DNA of 64,000 nucleotides from Chitinophagaceae bacterium BSSC1 (GCA_002256435.1 NKJC01000006.1:62001-126000), one strand, 5' to 3'. Shown: positions 16,589-24,619, counted from the first letter of the stretch. The notes: generated by a model not told the origin, from the letters alone. Numbers and translations are program-made.

Positions 16589-17470
16589 CTATCCTTTTAC
16601 AATTTTTCCTGATTGATAAATACCAAAAACCTTGACACTATTAGTCAAACTTTCTATGCCTTCCATCACTTGATCTAATTGAGCGCGTTGTTCAAATTCT
16701 AAATCGGCATAAAAGCCATATTTAAAATTGCTACCTGGAATGGGCATGCTTTGTAATTTGCTTAGATTGATTCCTGCATCTGCAATCACGGTTAGCACTT
16801 TGGCCAGGATTCCCTTACTATGATTGGTTTGAAAATAAATAGAAGACTTATTGGCCATGGGAATATCAATGGCTTCTTTTTCTCTTTGCAATACCAGAAA
16901 ACGCGTGAAATTATTCTTCATGGTTTGGATACTCGGAGCCAACACGTCTAACTCAAACAATTCAGCTGCCAATTTGCTGGCTATGGCTGCTGCGTGTTTG
17001 CTTCTATGCTGGTGTACCATTTTAGCACTTAGTGCGGTATCTTCTGTTTCTACCAGTTTCCAATTATATTGTTCCAAATATTCCAAACACTGCAAAATGG
17101 CCATGGGATGACTATGCACTTCTTTAATGTCTTCTAGCTTAACCCCTGGATTGACCAATAAATTCTGACTAATGCTCAAATACACTTCGGCAACTACTTT
17201 GAGTTTGCTTTTTTGCAACAAGTTATAATTGGGTAGAATACTACCTGCAATAGAATTTTCAATGGCCATGATGGCTCCACTAGATGCATTTTTATCAGAA
17301 GCAATTCTAATCAGGTCTCTAAAAGTGGCACAAGGAATTACTTCCACAGCTTTTCCATAGATATTTCTAGCTGCCACTTGGTGAAAGCTTCCTTCATATC
17401 CTTGAATGGCAATACCCTTACTACATTCAAATACTGGTTTTTCTACAATGCCCTTTTTCTGTTTGTCCAT
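16589..17470 (-). CDS. pheA: prephenate dehydratase with ACT domain
   Basis: 293 residues. The enzyme makes phenylpyruvate from prephenate. GIAIQGYEGSFHQVAA (19-34) opens the catalytic domain, AIENSIAGSI is the substrate-loop motif and NNFTRFLVL holds the conserved Thr-Arg-Phe catalytic triplet. The last ~85 residues are an ACT domain (SKGILAKVLTVIADAGINL and LQSMPIPG), the usual site of phenylalanine feedback. There is no chorismate mutase domain. It is the first structural gene of pheA-aminotransferase-tyrA and is preceded by a Phe/Tyr leader ORF and terminator. The start ATG at 17470 has an AAGGA-like sequence 5 bases upstream. Confidence 0.96.
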   Translation of the reverse strand: MDKQKKGIVEKPVFECSKGIAIQGYEGSFHQVAARNIYGKAVEVIPCATFRDLIRIASDKNASSGAIMAIENSIAGSILPNYNLLQKSKLKVVAEVYLSISQNLLVNPGVKLEDIKEVHSHPMAILQCLEYLEQYNWKLVETEDTALSAKMVHQHRSKHAAAIASKLAAELFELDVLAPSIQTMKNNFTRFLVLQREKEAIDIPMANKSSIYFQTNHSKGILAKVLTVIADAGINLSKLQSMPIPGSNFKYGFYADLEFEQRAQLDQVMEGIESLTNSVKVFGIYQSGKIVKG

Positions 17471-17500
17471 GTTCCTTTGTTTCTATCCCGCTATCCGGGC

Positions 17501-17526
17501 AAAAAAAAACCCGGCTATTTGCCGGG
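17501..17526 (-). terminator. attenuator terminator upstream of pheA
   Basis: On the minus strand CCCGGC (17526-17521), loop AAATA and GCCGGG (17515-17510) form a 6-pair GC stem followed directly by nine T residues (17509-17501), ending 30 bases before the pheA ATG. A second copy of GCCGGG at 17573-17568, inside the leader ORF, can pair with the 17526-17521 arm and would prevent the terminator from forming. This makes it a conditional terminator rather than the end of another gene; the next upstream gene has its own terminator at 17741-17772. Confidence 0.85.
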
Positions 17527-17547
17527 ATATGATGTTCAAGTTTATAA

Positions 17548-17637
17548 TTAAGCTTTAGCAAACACTACCCGGCTACTTGTTTTAAAGTAGAAATAAAAGA
17601 AAAAATAAAATCGGGTGTTGTTCAACAATGTTTGCAT
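17548..17637 (-). CDS. pheA operon leader peptide, 29 residues, Phe/Tyr rich
   Basis: ATG at 17637 opens a 29-codon frame ending in TAA at 17548. Residues 10-18 read FYFFFYFYF: nine consecutive aromatic codons (6 Phe, 3 Tyr). Just after the run, codons 22-24 contain GCCGGG, the competitor of the terminator arm. Upstream, AACACCCG (17619-17612) can pair with the CGGGTAGTGTT segment at 17571-17561. Together these give the segment 1-2-3-4 logic of ribosome-dependent attenuation: stalling at Phe or Tyr codons frees segment 2 to block the terminator, while smooth translation or none lets it form. The peptide itself probably has no function. The promoter places the transcript start within a few bases of the ATG. 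Confidence 0.88.
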   Translation of the reverse strand: MQTLLNNTRFYFFFYFYFKTSSRVVFAKA

Positions 17638-17644
17638 GATGGAC

Positions 17645-17675
17645 CAAATATAATCAAACAATTTATTCCTTCCAA
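17645..17675 (-). promoter_or_regulatory. promoter of the pheA leader operon
   Basis: Minus-strand TTG at 17675-17673, a 20-base spacer and TATATTTG at 17652-17645 match the Bacteroidota consensus TTG-N19-TAnnTTTG. The expected start of transcription is near 17640, about 3 bases before the leader ATG, so the leader ORF may be translated from a nearly leaderless transcript. Confidence 0.75.
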
Positions 17676-17740
17676 CGATTTTGCCAAATTATTTAGCTAA
17701 CAAACATTAGCTTGCTTTTTTGAGCATGATTAAATTAATA

Positions 17741-17772
17741 AAGAAAGCTGCCCTATTTAGGACAGCTTTCTT
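17741..17772 (-). terminator. intrinsic terminator of the T9SS cargo gene
   Basis: AAGAAAGCTG (17741-17750) pairs with CAGCTTTCTT (17763-17772); one mismatch and two more pairs extend it toward a short loop. On the minus strand it is followed by TTATTAATTTAA. It lies 37 bases after the stop at 17809 and before the pheA leader promoter. Confidence 0.75.
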
Positions 17773-17808
17773 GCATAGTTTGATCAATTGATACAACTAT
17801 TGATATCA

Positions 17809-20800
17809 TTAGTTAACAATCACCAGTTTCTTACTATTGTACTTGAGATCTGGACCTTCCAAACTTACAATTTGGATACCAGTTGTTTTATTGGTTAGTG
17901 TTACTGGTACCGAGTTTTCCCCTTTTACTGCATTAACTGACTGAGAATGGATCAATTTACCATTCATATCTGTAACATGCAGCGAAAGCACTGCTGTTTT
18001 ACTACTCATAAAATTGCAGATGAATCTATTACCAGTTACCGGATTGGGACTTATCTGTAATTCCTTATTCTCTAAACTATTTAGGTAATTCATATCAGTT
18101 TTAGTGAAACTGATATTACTTAAATTAGTAGAGATAGTATTGTTTTTACCTGTAAATACTTCTACTGTAAATACAACAGTAGTTATATCATTGGCATTGA
18201 TTTTAGCTGATGATCCTTCCGATACAAATTGATCTAATGACAAATAGTATTCCTTCTCTCCAAGCTCTAATGGTACAGTAGCAGCAAATTGATTCTTGTA
18301 ATCTACAATTCCATTCTTCACCAAGGTTACACGCAAACTATAGCCACCAGATGCGGTGAACTTTATACCTTTGTAAGCACTCATATCAGCCGCAGTACCA
18401 CCACCTCTTAACAATTTAACAATTGAAACAAAGTCAGAGCTGTTTGCTTTTAATGAAACATTTCTAAACAAAGGATATTCATCGGCTGCGTATGCCCTTT
18501 TACTATCATTGCTTACAGCAAAGTTGTTTAAAACAGTGGTTGCTTTGTTATAGTCAACGGTCCAGGCACCATCACTCATATACACCACATCTTTCACCAC
18601 ACCATTTACAAACATGGTTAACACACTTTGGTATTTGTCATCCATTGGAATAATCACATTTGATTTTCCATTTGCGTTGATGGTGAAAGGTATTGTTCTT
18701 ACAACTGCACTTGCCGATGTTTCATTTGATTTGTCTTCCAGTGTAAAGTAACCATTGGTGTTTGCAGTGGCATTTTTTACAACAAGGTTAATGTTTTGTC
18801 CTTCTCTTTTTCCAGACTCTACATAAGTTGCAGGAATAAATGTTGGTTTGATACTGGCAATTGGTGCAATGGCTTGAACCTTAGCCAAGATATCAGTTAC
18901 CATATCTGTAACAAGCGCAGATGTACCAGCCCATAACTGGAAGTTATACATGGTTTCATCGCTCAAATAATCTTGTGTTAACCAGGTTGATTGGAAAGAG
19001 AAATTGTTTCGGTTTGCTTTAGTACCCACAGAGAAACTGGTAGCATATTCACGCTGACCGTTTTCGTTGTTAATGGTATACTTCACAAAATCCAATCCTT
19101 GTATTTTAATATTCTCAACACTAACTAATGTGGCACCTTTTAAACGATCACATATTGGTTTGGTGTGGTCATACAATTCACCCAAAGTTTTGGTTGCAAA
19201 AGCAACTGCTTTTACTTCTTTGTTGGCGGTGAAGTCAAATGCCAATACTTCTATTGCGTTAGTAATAGAAGTCAGATCCTTTGGCGAACTATTATAGGCA
19301 ATGAATCCTTGTGCACTAATATTTGGCATGATAGAAGCCAGTGTTACCGATGATGGAGCAGCACCCATTGCTACTTGTTGATTGCTTCTAGGAACAACCA
19401 CTGCAAGGGAATTATATTCAACTGGACCATTCTCATTGTGTATTGCTTTATTGTAGACGCGTTTTACAATGGCATCACCCAGGCTCTTGCTTTCTAGACC
19501 TCCGCCGCCACCGCCGCCAACACCACCGCCAGGAGGAGCAAAACCACAGTCTTGGCTTAGATCAGTTGTACCGGCAAGACCTGTTGTTATGACTATTTCT
19601 GCATCATTACCCACTAATAAACCATCACTATCGGTTTCATCGTTAGCAGGTGTATTGGCAATGGTTAGCGTATTGGTTCCTAGTGCAGCTTGTTTGCTAC
19701 CACCAATTACATTGGGCACACGAATAATATAATTAGAGGAAGCCGTTAATGTTGCAATTCCATAAATTGTGCTTGCTGTAGAAACACCTGTTGCACTAGT
19801 AAATAAATAGTTACCACTAGCATCTGTAGTGGCGGTTGCAATAACAGTTGCGCCTTGCACCAACTGTATGGTAACGCCTGCTATCCCTGTTTCTGCTAAG
19901 TCCTGTATCCCATCACCATTGGTATCTTGCCAAATACGATCTCCTATACTGATGTCCGGAGCGGAAAATACCCAGGCTGCGCCTTCACTAGAGTTACGAA
20001 AGGCTCCCCCAATGATAACTGTCTTACCGTCAGCACTTAAAGCACTAGACACACCAAAAACTGATCCTCCAATAACCTCTACCCCAACTATTTTACTTCC
20101 TTGTTGAGACCAAATGCCCCCACTTCGTTTATAAATCAAAGCGGCGCCTTCATTGCTATTATTTTCAGATGGTGCACCAACAATAGCAGTATTTCCATCT
20201 GCACTTAATGTAACAGACTGGCCTTGTTTAATATTTGTGCCAATGGTTCCAGTTCCTAATAATTTACTTCCCTGTTGCGTCCAAACACCGGCACTTCTAA
20301 TATACACCCAAGCAGCACCTACTCCACCATTATCACCTGTTCCACCTACTATTGCAGTATTACCATCTGCACTTATAGAAACGGATCCCCCCTGAAAAGA
20401 CTGACCAACATTCCCAGTCCCAACTAATTTATTTCCCTGTTGAGTCCAGACTCCAGCAGTTCTAGTAAATATCCAAGCTGCTCCAATATTGGTATTATCT
20501 GAATTTCCACCTATAATCGCTGTATTTCCATCTGCGCTAATGGAAACAGATACACCTTGATTAGACTGACCAACTGATCCAATTCCAACTAATTTACTTC
20601 CCTGTTGCGTCCATATGCCTGCAGTTCGGGTAAATACCCAAGCTGCACCAATTGCAGCATTATCATAAATAGCTCCAACTAAAGCAGTATTTCCGTCCGC
20701 GCTAATTGATACTGAGAAACCTTGGTTCGGAAAAAGAATGCCACCTGTTCCAACTAATTTATTTCCTTGTTGGGTCCAAACACCGCCACTACGGGTATAA

Positions 20801-21432
20801 ATCCACGCCGCACCGATATTGCCATTATCTGTTGGCCCCCCAACAATAGCAGTATTACCGTCTGCGCTTAATGAAACCGATTGGCCTTGATTTGCATTTC
20901 CTACTGCGCCAGTACCAACCAATTTATTACCCTGTTGTGTCCATACACCCCCAGTCCTTGTGTATACCCATGCTGCACCTGTATGACTTGCATCGTAATT
21001 TCCACCAACTATGGCGGTATTACCATCTGCACTAATTGATACTGAGCGACCAAACTCAACTACGCTACCTACCGTACCTACTAAATTAGCCCCCTGTTGT
21101 GCATTAGGAGTTTGAGAAGGAGAAACTGTAAAATTGGAAATACTATTGACGGAACCACCGGCAGTTGTAATACTAAATACGCCAGATGTTGCACCTGTCA
21201 TCACCATTGCAACTAATGAGGTACCAGTATTACTAACAGGAATTGCAGCAACTCCTCCAATTGTTAATACAGTTGGACTGCCTAAATTAGTTCCTGTGAT
21301 GGTAACTAATGTACCAATGGTTCCATTAGCAGGATTAAAACTAGCAATGGTTGGGGCTTGCGCAAATATGCTGGAAGTAAACAACAACAAAATAGCCAGG
21401 CAAATAGCATTGCTGCGGATCCAAATTCTCAT
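17809..21432 (-). CDS. secreted repeat protein with T9SS C-terminal sorting domain
   Basis: 1207 residues. A basic N-terminus and hydrophobic segment ending near AQAPT form a signal peptide. Next is an IPT/TIG domain (about 28-105), then six full and one partial FG-GAP-like repeats of about 55 residues, each with SADGNTAIVGG, GAAWVYTR and GVWTQQGNKLVGTG. An SdrD B-like domain follows (IGDRIWQDTNGDGIQD), then a glycine-rich linker and about 450 unassigned residues. The last ~80 residues, starting LQISPNPVTGNRF, are a type A T9SS sorting domain. It should be exported through T9SS and anchored or released at the surface, perhaps as an adhesin. PorQ, encoded at 30.4-31.4 kb, belongs to that system. 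Confidence 0.85.
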   Translation of the reverse strand: MRIWIRSNAICLAILLLFTSSIFAQAPTIASFNPANGTIGTLVTITGTNLGSPTVLTIGGVAAIPVSNTGTSLVAMVMTGATSGVFSITTAGGSVNSISNFTVSPSQTPNAQQGANLVGTVGSVVEFGRSVSISADGNTAIVGGNYDASHTGAAWVYTRTGGVWTQQGNKLVGTGAVGNANQGQSVSLSADGNTAIVGGPTDNGNIGAAWIYTRSGGVWTQQGNKLVGTGGILFPNQGFSVSISADGNTALVGAIYDNAAIGAAWVFTRTAGIWTQQGSKLVGIGSVGQSNQGVSVSISADGNTAIIGGNSDNTNIGAAWIFTRTAGVWTQQGNKLVGTGNVGQSFQGGSVSISADGNTAIVGGTGDNGGVGAAWVYIRSAGVWTQQGSKLLGTGTIGTNIKQGQSVTLSADGNTAIVGAPSENNSNEGAALIYKRSGGIWSQQGSKIVGVEVIGGSVFGVSSALSADGKTVIIGGAFRNSSEGAAWVFSAPDISIGDRIWQDTNGDGIQDLAETGIAGVTIQLVQGATVIATATTDASGNYLFTSATGVSTASTIYGIATLTASSNYIIRVPNVIGGSKQAALGTNTLTIANTPANDETDSDGLLVGNDAEIVITTGLAGTTDLSQDCGFAPPGGGVGGGGGGGLESKSLGDAIVKRVYNKAIHNENGPVEYNSLAVVVPRSNQQVAMGAAPSSVTLASIMPNISAQGFIAYNSSPKDLTSITNAIEVLAFDFTANKEVKAVAFATKTLGELYDHTKPICDRLKGATLVSVENIKIQGLDFVKYTINNENGQREYATSFSVGTKANRNNFSFQSTWLTQDYLSDETMYNFQLWAGTSALVTDMVTDILAKVQAIAPIASIKPTFIPATYVESGKREGQNINLVVKNATANTNGYFTLEDKSNETSASAVVRTIPFTINANGKSNVIIPMDDKYQSVLTMFVNGVVKDVVYMSDGAWTVDYNKATTVLNNFAVSNDSKRAYAADEYPLFRNVSLKANSSDFVSIVKLLRGGGTAADMSAYKGIKFTASGGYSLRVTLVKNGIVDYKNQFAATVPLELGEKEYYLSLDQFVSEGSSAKINANDITTVVFTVEVFTGKNNTISTNLSNISFTKTDMNYLNSLENKELQISPNPVTGNRFICNFMSSKTAVLSLHVTDMNGKLIHSQSVNAVKGENSVPVTLTNKTTGIQIVSLEGPDLKYNSKKLVIVN

Positions 21433-21833
21433 AAGTAGGGGTTAAATGCCCTAAAGTAGCTAAAATGACTTTTGAAACATATCTTAAAAGTGAAAATGTG
21501 ACCGAATGCAGAATAAAGGGGTGAATGACACTTTGTATTTAAATTTTATTTAAAGTATACTAGGATTTTCCTGATTACTTAAACTTATAAAATAGCTGTC
21601 ATAGACATGCCATCAATTGACCAACTGCCTGGGTGTTAAAAATTTTGTCCTTTTACCTATTTATAAAATGAACAAAAATGGCATCCCGTTGGGGTTGGCA
21701 CAAAAAAAAGGGTCCCTCCGTGGAAACGGAGCGACCTCTAACGATTGCTTGCCATATGAAAAATCGGTGTTAAGCTAATTCTGACCGGCAAACTGAGTCT
21801 CACAAAATCCTCAGCACATTAGCTTCAAATAAT
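21433..21833. other. intergenic region between the T9SS cargo gene and a small lipoprotein gene
   Basis: About 400 bases, AT-rich, with no supported coding region. It holds the promoter and leader of the cargo gene on its left, where I see no strong TTG-N19-TAnnTTTG pair, and on its right the terminator of the lipoprotein gene at 21702-21736. Nothing else was recognised. Confidence 0.6.
21702..21736 (-). terminator. intrinsic terminator of small lipoprotein gene 1
   Basis: GGTC and CTCCGT (21711-21721) pair with ACGGAG and GACC (21726-21736) around a GGAA loop, with one C-C mismatch. On the minus strand eight T residues follow (21709-21702). It lies about 100 bases after the lipoprotein stop codon. 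Confidence 0.8.
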
Positions 21834-22016
21834 TTATTTCTTTGCAGCAGAATCAATCTTTGCAGCAGCAGAATCTACTTTTACAGCAGCAGAATCAACT
21901 TTAGCAGCAGCAGAATCAACAGCAACTACAGCAGAATCAACTTTAGCGTCTTTGTTTTCACCTGAATTACAAGCTGCGAAAGCACCTAGTGCAAGAACGA
22001 ATAATACTTTTTTCAT
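21834..22016 (-). CDS. small lipoprotein with KVDSAA repeats (paralogue 1)
   Basis: 60 residues from ATG at 22016; a longer in-frame extension to 22187 is rejected because the signal peptide starts here. MKKVLFVLALGAFAAC is a lipoprotein signal with the lipid-modified cysteine at 16, followed by NSGENKD. The rest is a run of six-residue units of the form (A/V)KVDSAA ending in DSAAKK, encoded by a roughly 18-base DNA repeat. No known domain. A close paralogue lies at 34114-34299. Both have strong hairpin terminators and an acidic residue near the lipidated cysteine, which may favour outer-membrane or surface placement. The function is unknown; a structural or peptidoglycan-linked role is speculation. 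Confidence 0.75.
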   Translation of the reverse strand: MKKVLFVLALGAFAACNSGENKDAKVDSAVVAVDSAAAKVDSAAVKVDSAAAKIDSAAKK

Positions 22017-22163
22017 TTTGTTTGTGTTTTTTGTTTGAGTGAATTTATTATTAATACCAGAAGGGTATAAAAGGTAACCTCCTAAATGAAAAATATTTAA
22101 AAAATAATTTTTAGACCCATTTTGGGTTACTTTTATCCACTTACTAGTATTAAAAGCAGCATC

Positions 22164-22730
22164 GTGAAAGCTGAACAGAACGAACAAGCATTACTGAAAG
22201 GACTGGCCAATAACGACTCTAAAGCCATCGAAACCATTTATAAAGACAATTTTAATATGGTTCAGGCTTTTGTGTTGAATAATAATGGCAGCTATGACGA
22301 CGCAAGGGATATTTTCCAGGAAGCAATGATTGCACTGTATGAAAAAGCACAAAGCGAATCATTTGTCTTAACCTGTCAAATAAAAACCTATGTATATTCC
22401 ATATGCAGGAGACTGTGGCTTAAAAAACTACAGCAAATGGGAAGATTCTCCAACCAGATTGATAATCTGGACGAGACGGTCCCTGTTGAAGAAGATCTTG
22501 AGATTCACGAAAAACGCAACGCCGAGTTTGCGATAATGGACCGGGCCATGAAAAGCCTGGGTGAACCTTGCAAGAGTTTGTTAGAGGGTTACTATGTAAA
22601 GAAAATGGGCATGCAGGAACTAGCGGAAGAATTTGGTTATACCAATGCCGATAACGCCAAGAACCAGAAGTACAAATGCCTGATGAGATTGAAGAAATTG
22701 TTTTTTTCGCAATATAATATCGGAGAATAA
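22164..22730 (+). CDS. ECF-type RNA polymerase sigma factor
   Basis: 188 residues from a GTG at 22164 (MKAEQNEQALLKGLANND), the usual N-terminal form; an in-frame ATG at 22122 would add 14 residues without family character. Region 2 contains DARDIFQEAMIALYEKA, for core binding and -10 recognition, and the C-terminal region 4 has the helix-turn-helix MQELAEEFGYTNADNAKNQKYKC. Length fits sigma-70 ECF proteins of Bacteroidota. The stop is 5 bases before a gene for a membrane-anchored protease whose N-terminus looks like an anti-sigma domain, so the two are probably co-transcribed and functionally linked. Target genes are unknown. Confidence 0.88.
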   Translation: MKAEQNEQALLKGLANNDSKAIETIYKDNFNMVQAFVLNNNGSYDDARDIFQEAMIALYEKAQSESFVLTCQIKTYVYSICRRLWLKKLQQMGRFSNQIDNLDETVPVEEDLEIHEKRNAEFAIMDRAMKSLGEPCKSLLEGYYVKKMGMQELAEEFGYTNADNAKNQKYKCLMRLKKLFFSQYNIGE

Positions 22731-22735
22731 GTACC

Positions 22736-23842
22736 ATGGATGACATTCAATTACTAGCAGCCATTGAAAGCTACCTTGCCGGGGAGATGAATCCTCAGGA
22801 GCAAGCTTTCTTTGAAGCACTGCGCAAGAAAACCCCAGAAATTGACCAGATGGTGGTGGAACACAATATGTTCCTGCATCAAATGGACAGTTATGTGGCA
22901 TATCAGAACATCAAGCATACCCTACACCATGTTCACCAAGACTTGGTAGAAACGGGAGATTTGTATGAAGGTGGAGAAGTATCTACCAAAGTACAAGTGG
23001 TTCAGTTATGGAACAGGTATAAGAGGGTTACTGCTATTGCGGCATCTGTTGGTGGTGTGATTGCGTTGGTGATTAGTGGTTTGGTTGCTTTTTTCTCTCC
23101 GGTCAGCGGCAATCAATTACAACAACTGAGCAAGGATATTGAAATTATCAAACGCAACCAGCAAGTACAAGGTTCCTTGATTAATGAGGTAAAAACCAAG
23201 ATTCCAACAGGAGTTAAGATTGTAAGTGGTGGTTCTGGGTTTTTAATTGATGCCAAAGGTTTTATTATAACCAATGCACACGTGTTAAAAGGCACATCAG
23301 CCATTGTGGTAGATAGCAAGGGTAGAGAATTCAACGCTTCAATTGTTCATATAGACAATCAAAAAGATCTGGCTATCCTGAAAATCAATGATACTGACTT
23401 CAAGCCTTTCAAATCATTGCCTTATGGTATTGGTAAAAGGAATGCAGATTTAGGGGATGAGATTTTCACTTTAGGTTATCCACGTAATGACATTGTATAT
23501 GGTGTAGGTTACCTTAGTTCTAAAACCGGATTTAATGGTGATTCTTTGAGTTATCAAATTCAGATCAGCGCCAATCCTGGTAACTCTGGTGGACCAGTAT
23601 TGAACAATAATGGTGAAGTGATTGGGGTATTGAGTACCCGTCAGGCTCAGGCAGATGGGGTTGCTTTTGCTGTCAAATCTAAAAACATCCATGACTTTGT
23701 AGAAGAAGCTAAGAAATCTGATACTGCACTAGATAATATCAAGATTCCAGTACGTGCAAATATGAAAGGAATTGAACGCAAACAACAGATTAGCCGTGTG
23801 GCTGATTGCGTATTCAACGTTAAGGCTTTCAGTCAAAAATAG
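22736..23842 (+). CDS. membrane-anchored trypsin-like serine protease with anti-sigma-like N-terminus
   Basis: 368 residues in three parts. Residues 1-97 are cytoplasmic and helical, beginning MDDIQLLAAIESYLAGEMNPQEQ, a pattern like the N-terminal domain of Bacteroidota anti-sigma factors. Residues about 99-120 are a single membrane helix. Residues 160-340 are a trypsin/HtrA-like domain facing the periplasm, with the triad His182 (TNAHVL), Asp211 (QKDLAIL) and Ser284 (NPGNSGGP). There is no PDZ domain. Its place directly after an ECF sigma gene suggests it binds that sigma factor and couples it to an envelope signal, perhaps by self-cleavage. The anti-sigma assignment is an inference; the protease domain is clear. 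Confidence 0.85.
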   Translation: MDDIQLLAAIESYLAGEMNPQEQAFFEALRKKTPEIDQMVVEHNMFLHQMDSYVAYQNIKHTLHHVHQDLVETGDLYEGGEVSTKVQVVQLWNRYKRVTAIAASVGGVIALVISGLVAFFSPVSGNQLQQLSKDIEIIKRNQQVQGSLINEVKTKIPTGVKIVSGGSGFLIDAKGFIITNAHVLKGTSAIVVDSKGREFNASIVHIDNQKDLAILKINDTDFKPFKSLPYGIGKRNADLGDEIFTLGYPRNDIVYGVGYLSSKTGFNGDSLSYQIQISANPGNSGGPVLNNNGEVIGVLSTRQAQADGVAFAVKSKNIHDFVEEAKKSDTALDNIKIPVRANMKGIERKQQISRVADCVFNVKAFSQK

Positions 23843-23869
23843 ACAGTTGGTTTTTTAAATATAAGGAAG

Positions 23870-23894
23870 CCCCCGCCCCACGTGCGGGGGTTTT
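23870..23894 (+). terminator. intrinsic terminator of the sigma factor/protease unit
   Basis: CCCCCGC (23870-23876) pairs with GCGGGGG (23884-23890), 7-base loop, followed by TTTT and TATTT. It begins 28 bases after the protease stop. Confidence 0.85.
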
Positions 23895-24569
23895 CTATTT
23901 GTGGGATTGTCTGGTTTTGGCTTTTTGGTGTCTGCGATTTACTATACTGATCAGTATTGGAATGGCAAAATAAATGCCACGGGCAGCCCAAAAAAAGAAG
24001 ATCCCGTCAAAACTGGCCAATATGCCACCCAATGTAAAGATCCAAATAACAATAGAAGACCTTAGAAAGGAATATTTTCTATCTACATTATCGTGGGCAA
24101 AATCTGACAATCCGTTTTTGGGGTTACCAATATATCTATAAAGGAAATAAAGTGACAATGCAATCAGGGCCAGGTTGGCACTATAGATCTGCCAAACAAT
24201 ATTCAAGTTTCCATACCTAGAATTTAAGCCACTGGTAAAGGGAACTAAAACAATCCAGAACAACATCAACAGATTCAACCAGATCAATTTTCCATTATAG
24301 TCTTTGACCAAACCAAAGAGTCTGTGGTGATTGGTCCAAAACTGGCCAATCACTGCAAAACTCAGAATAAAGCCAAAGAATTCTGGAATTTTATCCAACA
24401 AAGCATGGATTAGATCCTGGGTGGTGTCTGCACTGGTTGCAATTTCAGGTACCCTAATTTCAATGACCAACAAAGTAATGGCAATAGCAAAAACGGCGTC
24501 ACTAAATAGGATCAGCCTTTCAATTTGAAATTCCTTGTGGTGGTTATTCTCAATTTGTTTGGGATGCAT
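23895..24569 (-). CDS. TMEM175-like potassium channel (DUF1211)
   Basis: 224 residues. IERLILFSDAVFAIAITLLV near the N-terminus carries the FSDxxFAI motif (22-29) that lines the pore of the TMEM175/DUF1211 channel family. Several more hydrophobic segments follow (about 55-75, 85-110, 120-145, 165-200), giving about six membrane helices. Bacterial members are single-repeat proteins that form tetramers in the inner membrane and conduct K+. The C-terminus is short and basic. It is a single gene, with terminators on both flanks, and shares no obvious operon. Confidence 0.88.
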   Translation of the reverse strand: MHPKQIENNHHKEFQIERLILFSDAVFAIAITLLVIEIRVPEIATSADTTQDLIHALLDKIPEFFGFILSFAVIGQFWTNHHRLFGLVKDYNGKLIWLNLLMLFWIVLVPFTSGLNSRYGNLNIVWQIYSANLALIALSLYFLYRYIGNPKNGLSDFAHDNVDRKYSFLRSSIVIWIFTLGGILASFDGIFFFWAARGIYFAIPILISIVNRRHQKAKTRQSHK

Positions 24570-24584
24570 GGGGCTTAGTTATGG

Positions 24585-24619
24585 ATACAAAAAAAGGGGA
24601 AAATCCCCTTTTTTTGTAT
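24585..24619. terminator. bidirectional intrinsic terminator
   Basis: A near-perfect hairpin: ATAC, seven A and GGGGA (24585-24600), loop AAA, then TCCCC, seven T and GTAT (24604-24619). It ends the nucleotidyltransferase gene read from the right and would also work on the plus strand. Confidence 0.85.

Noticed and set aside
17501..17526. Hairpin as an ordinary terminator of the gene at 17809-21432
   Set aside because: That gene has its own hairpin at 17741-17772, and a promoter and leader ORF lie between the two.
19469..21445. Several long plus-strand frames rich in Pro and Ala opposite the T9SS cargo gene
   Set aside because: They mirror the repeated minus-strand coding sequence, lack starts with promoters and show no domain.
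22017..22187. Longer start for the first repeat lipoprotein
   Set aside because: The upstream residues would place the signal peptide internally; MKKVLFVLALGAFAAC at 22016 is a complete lipoprotein signal.
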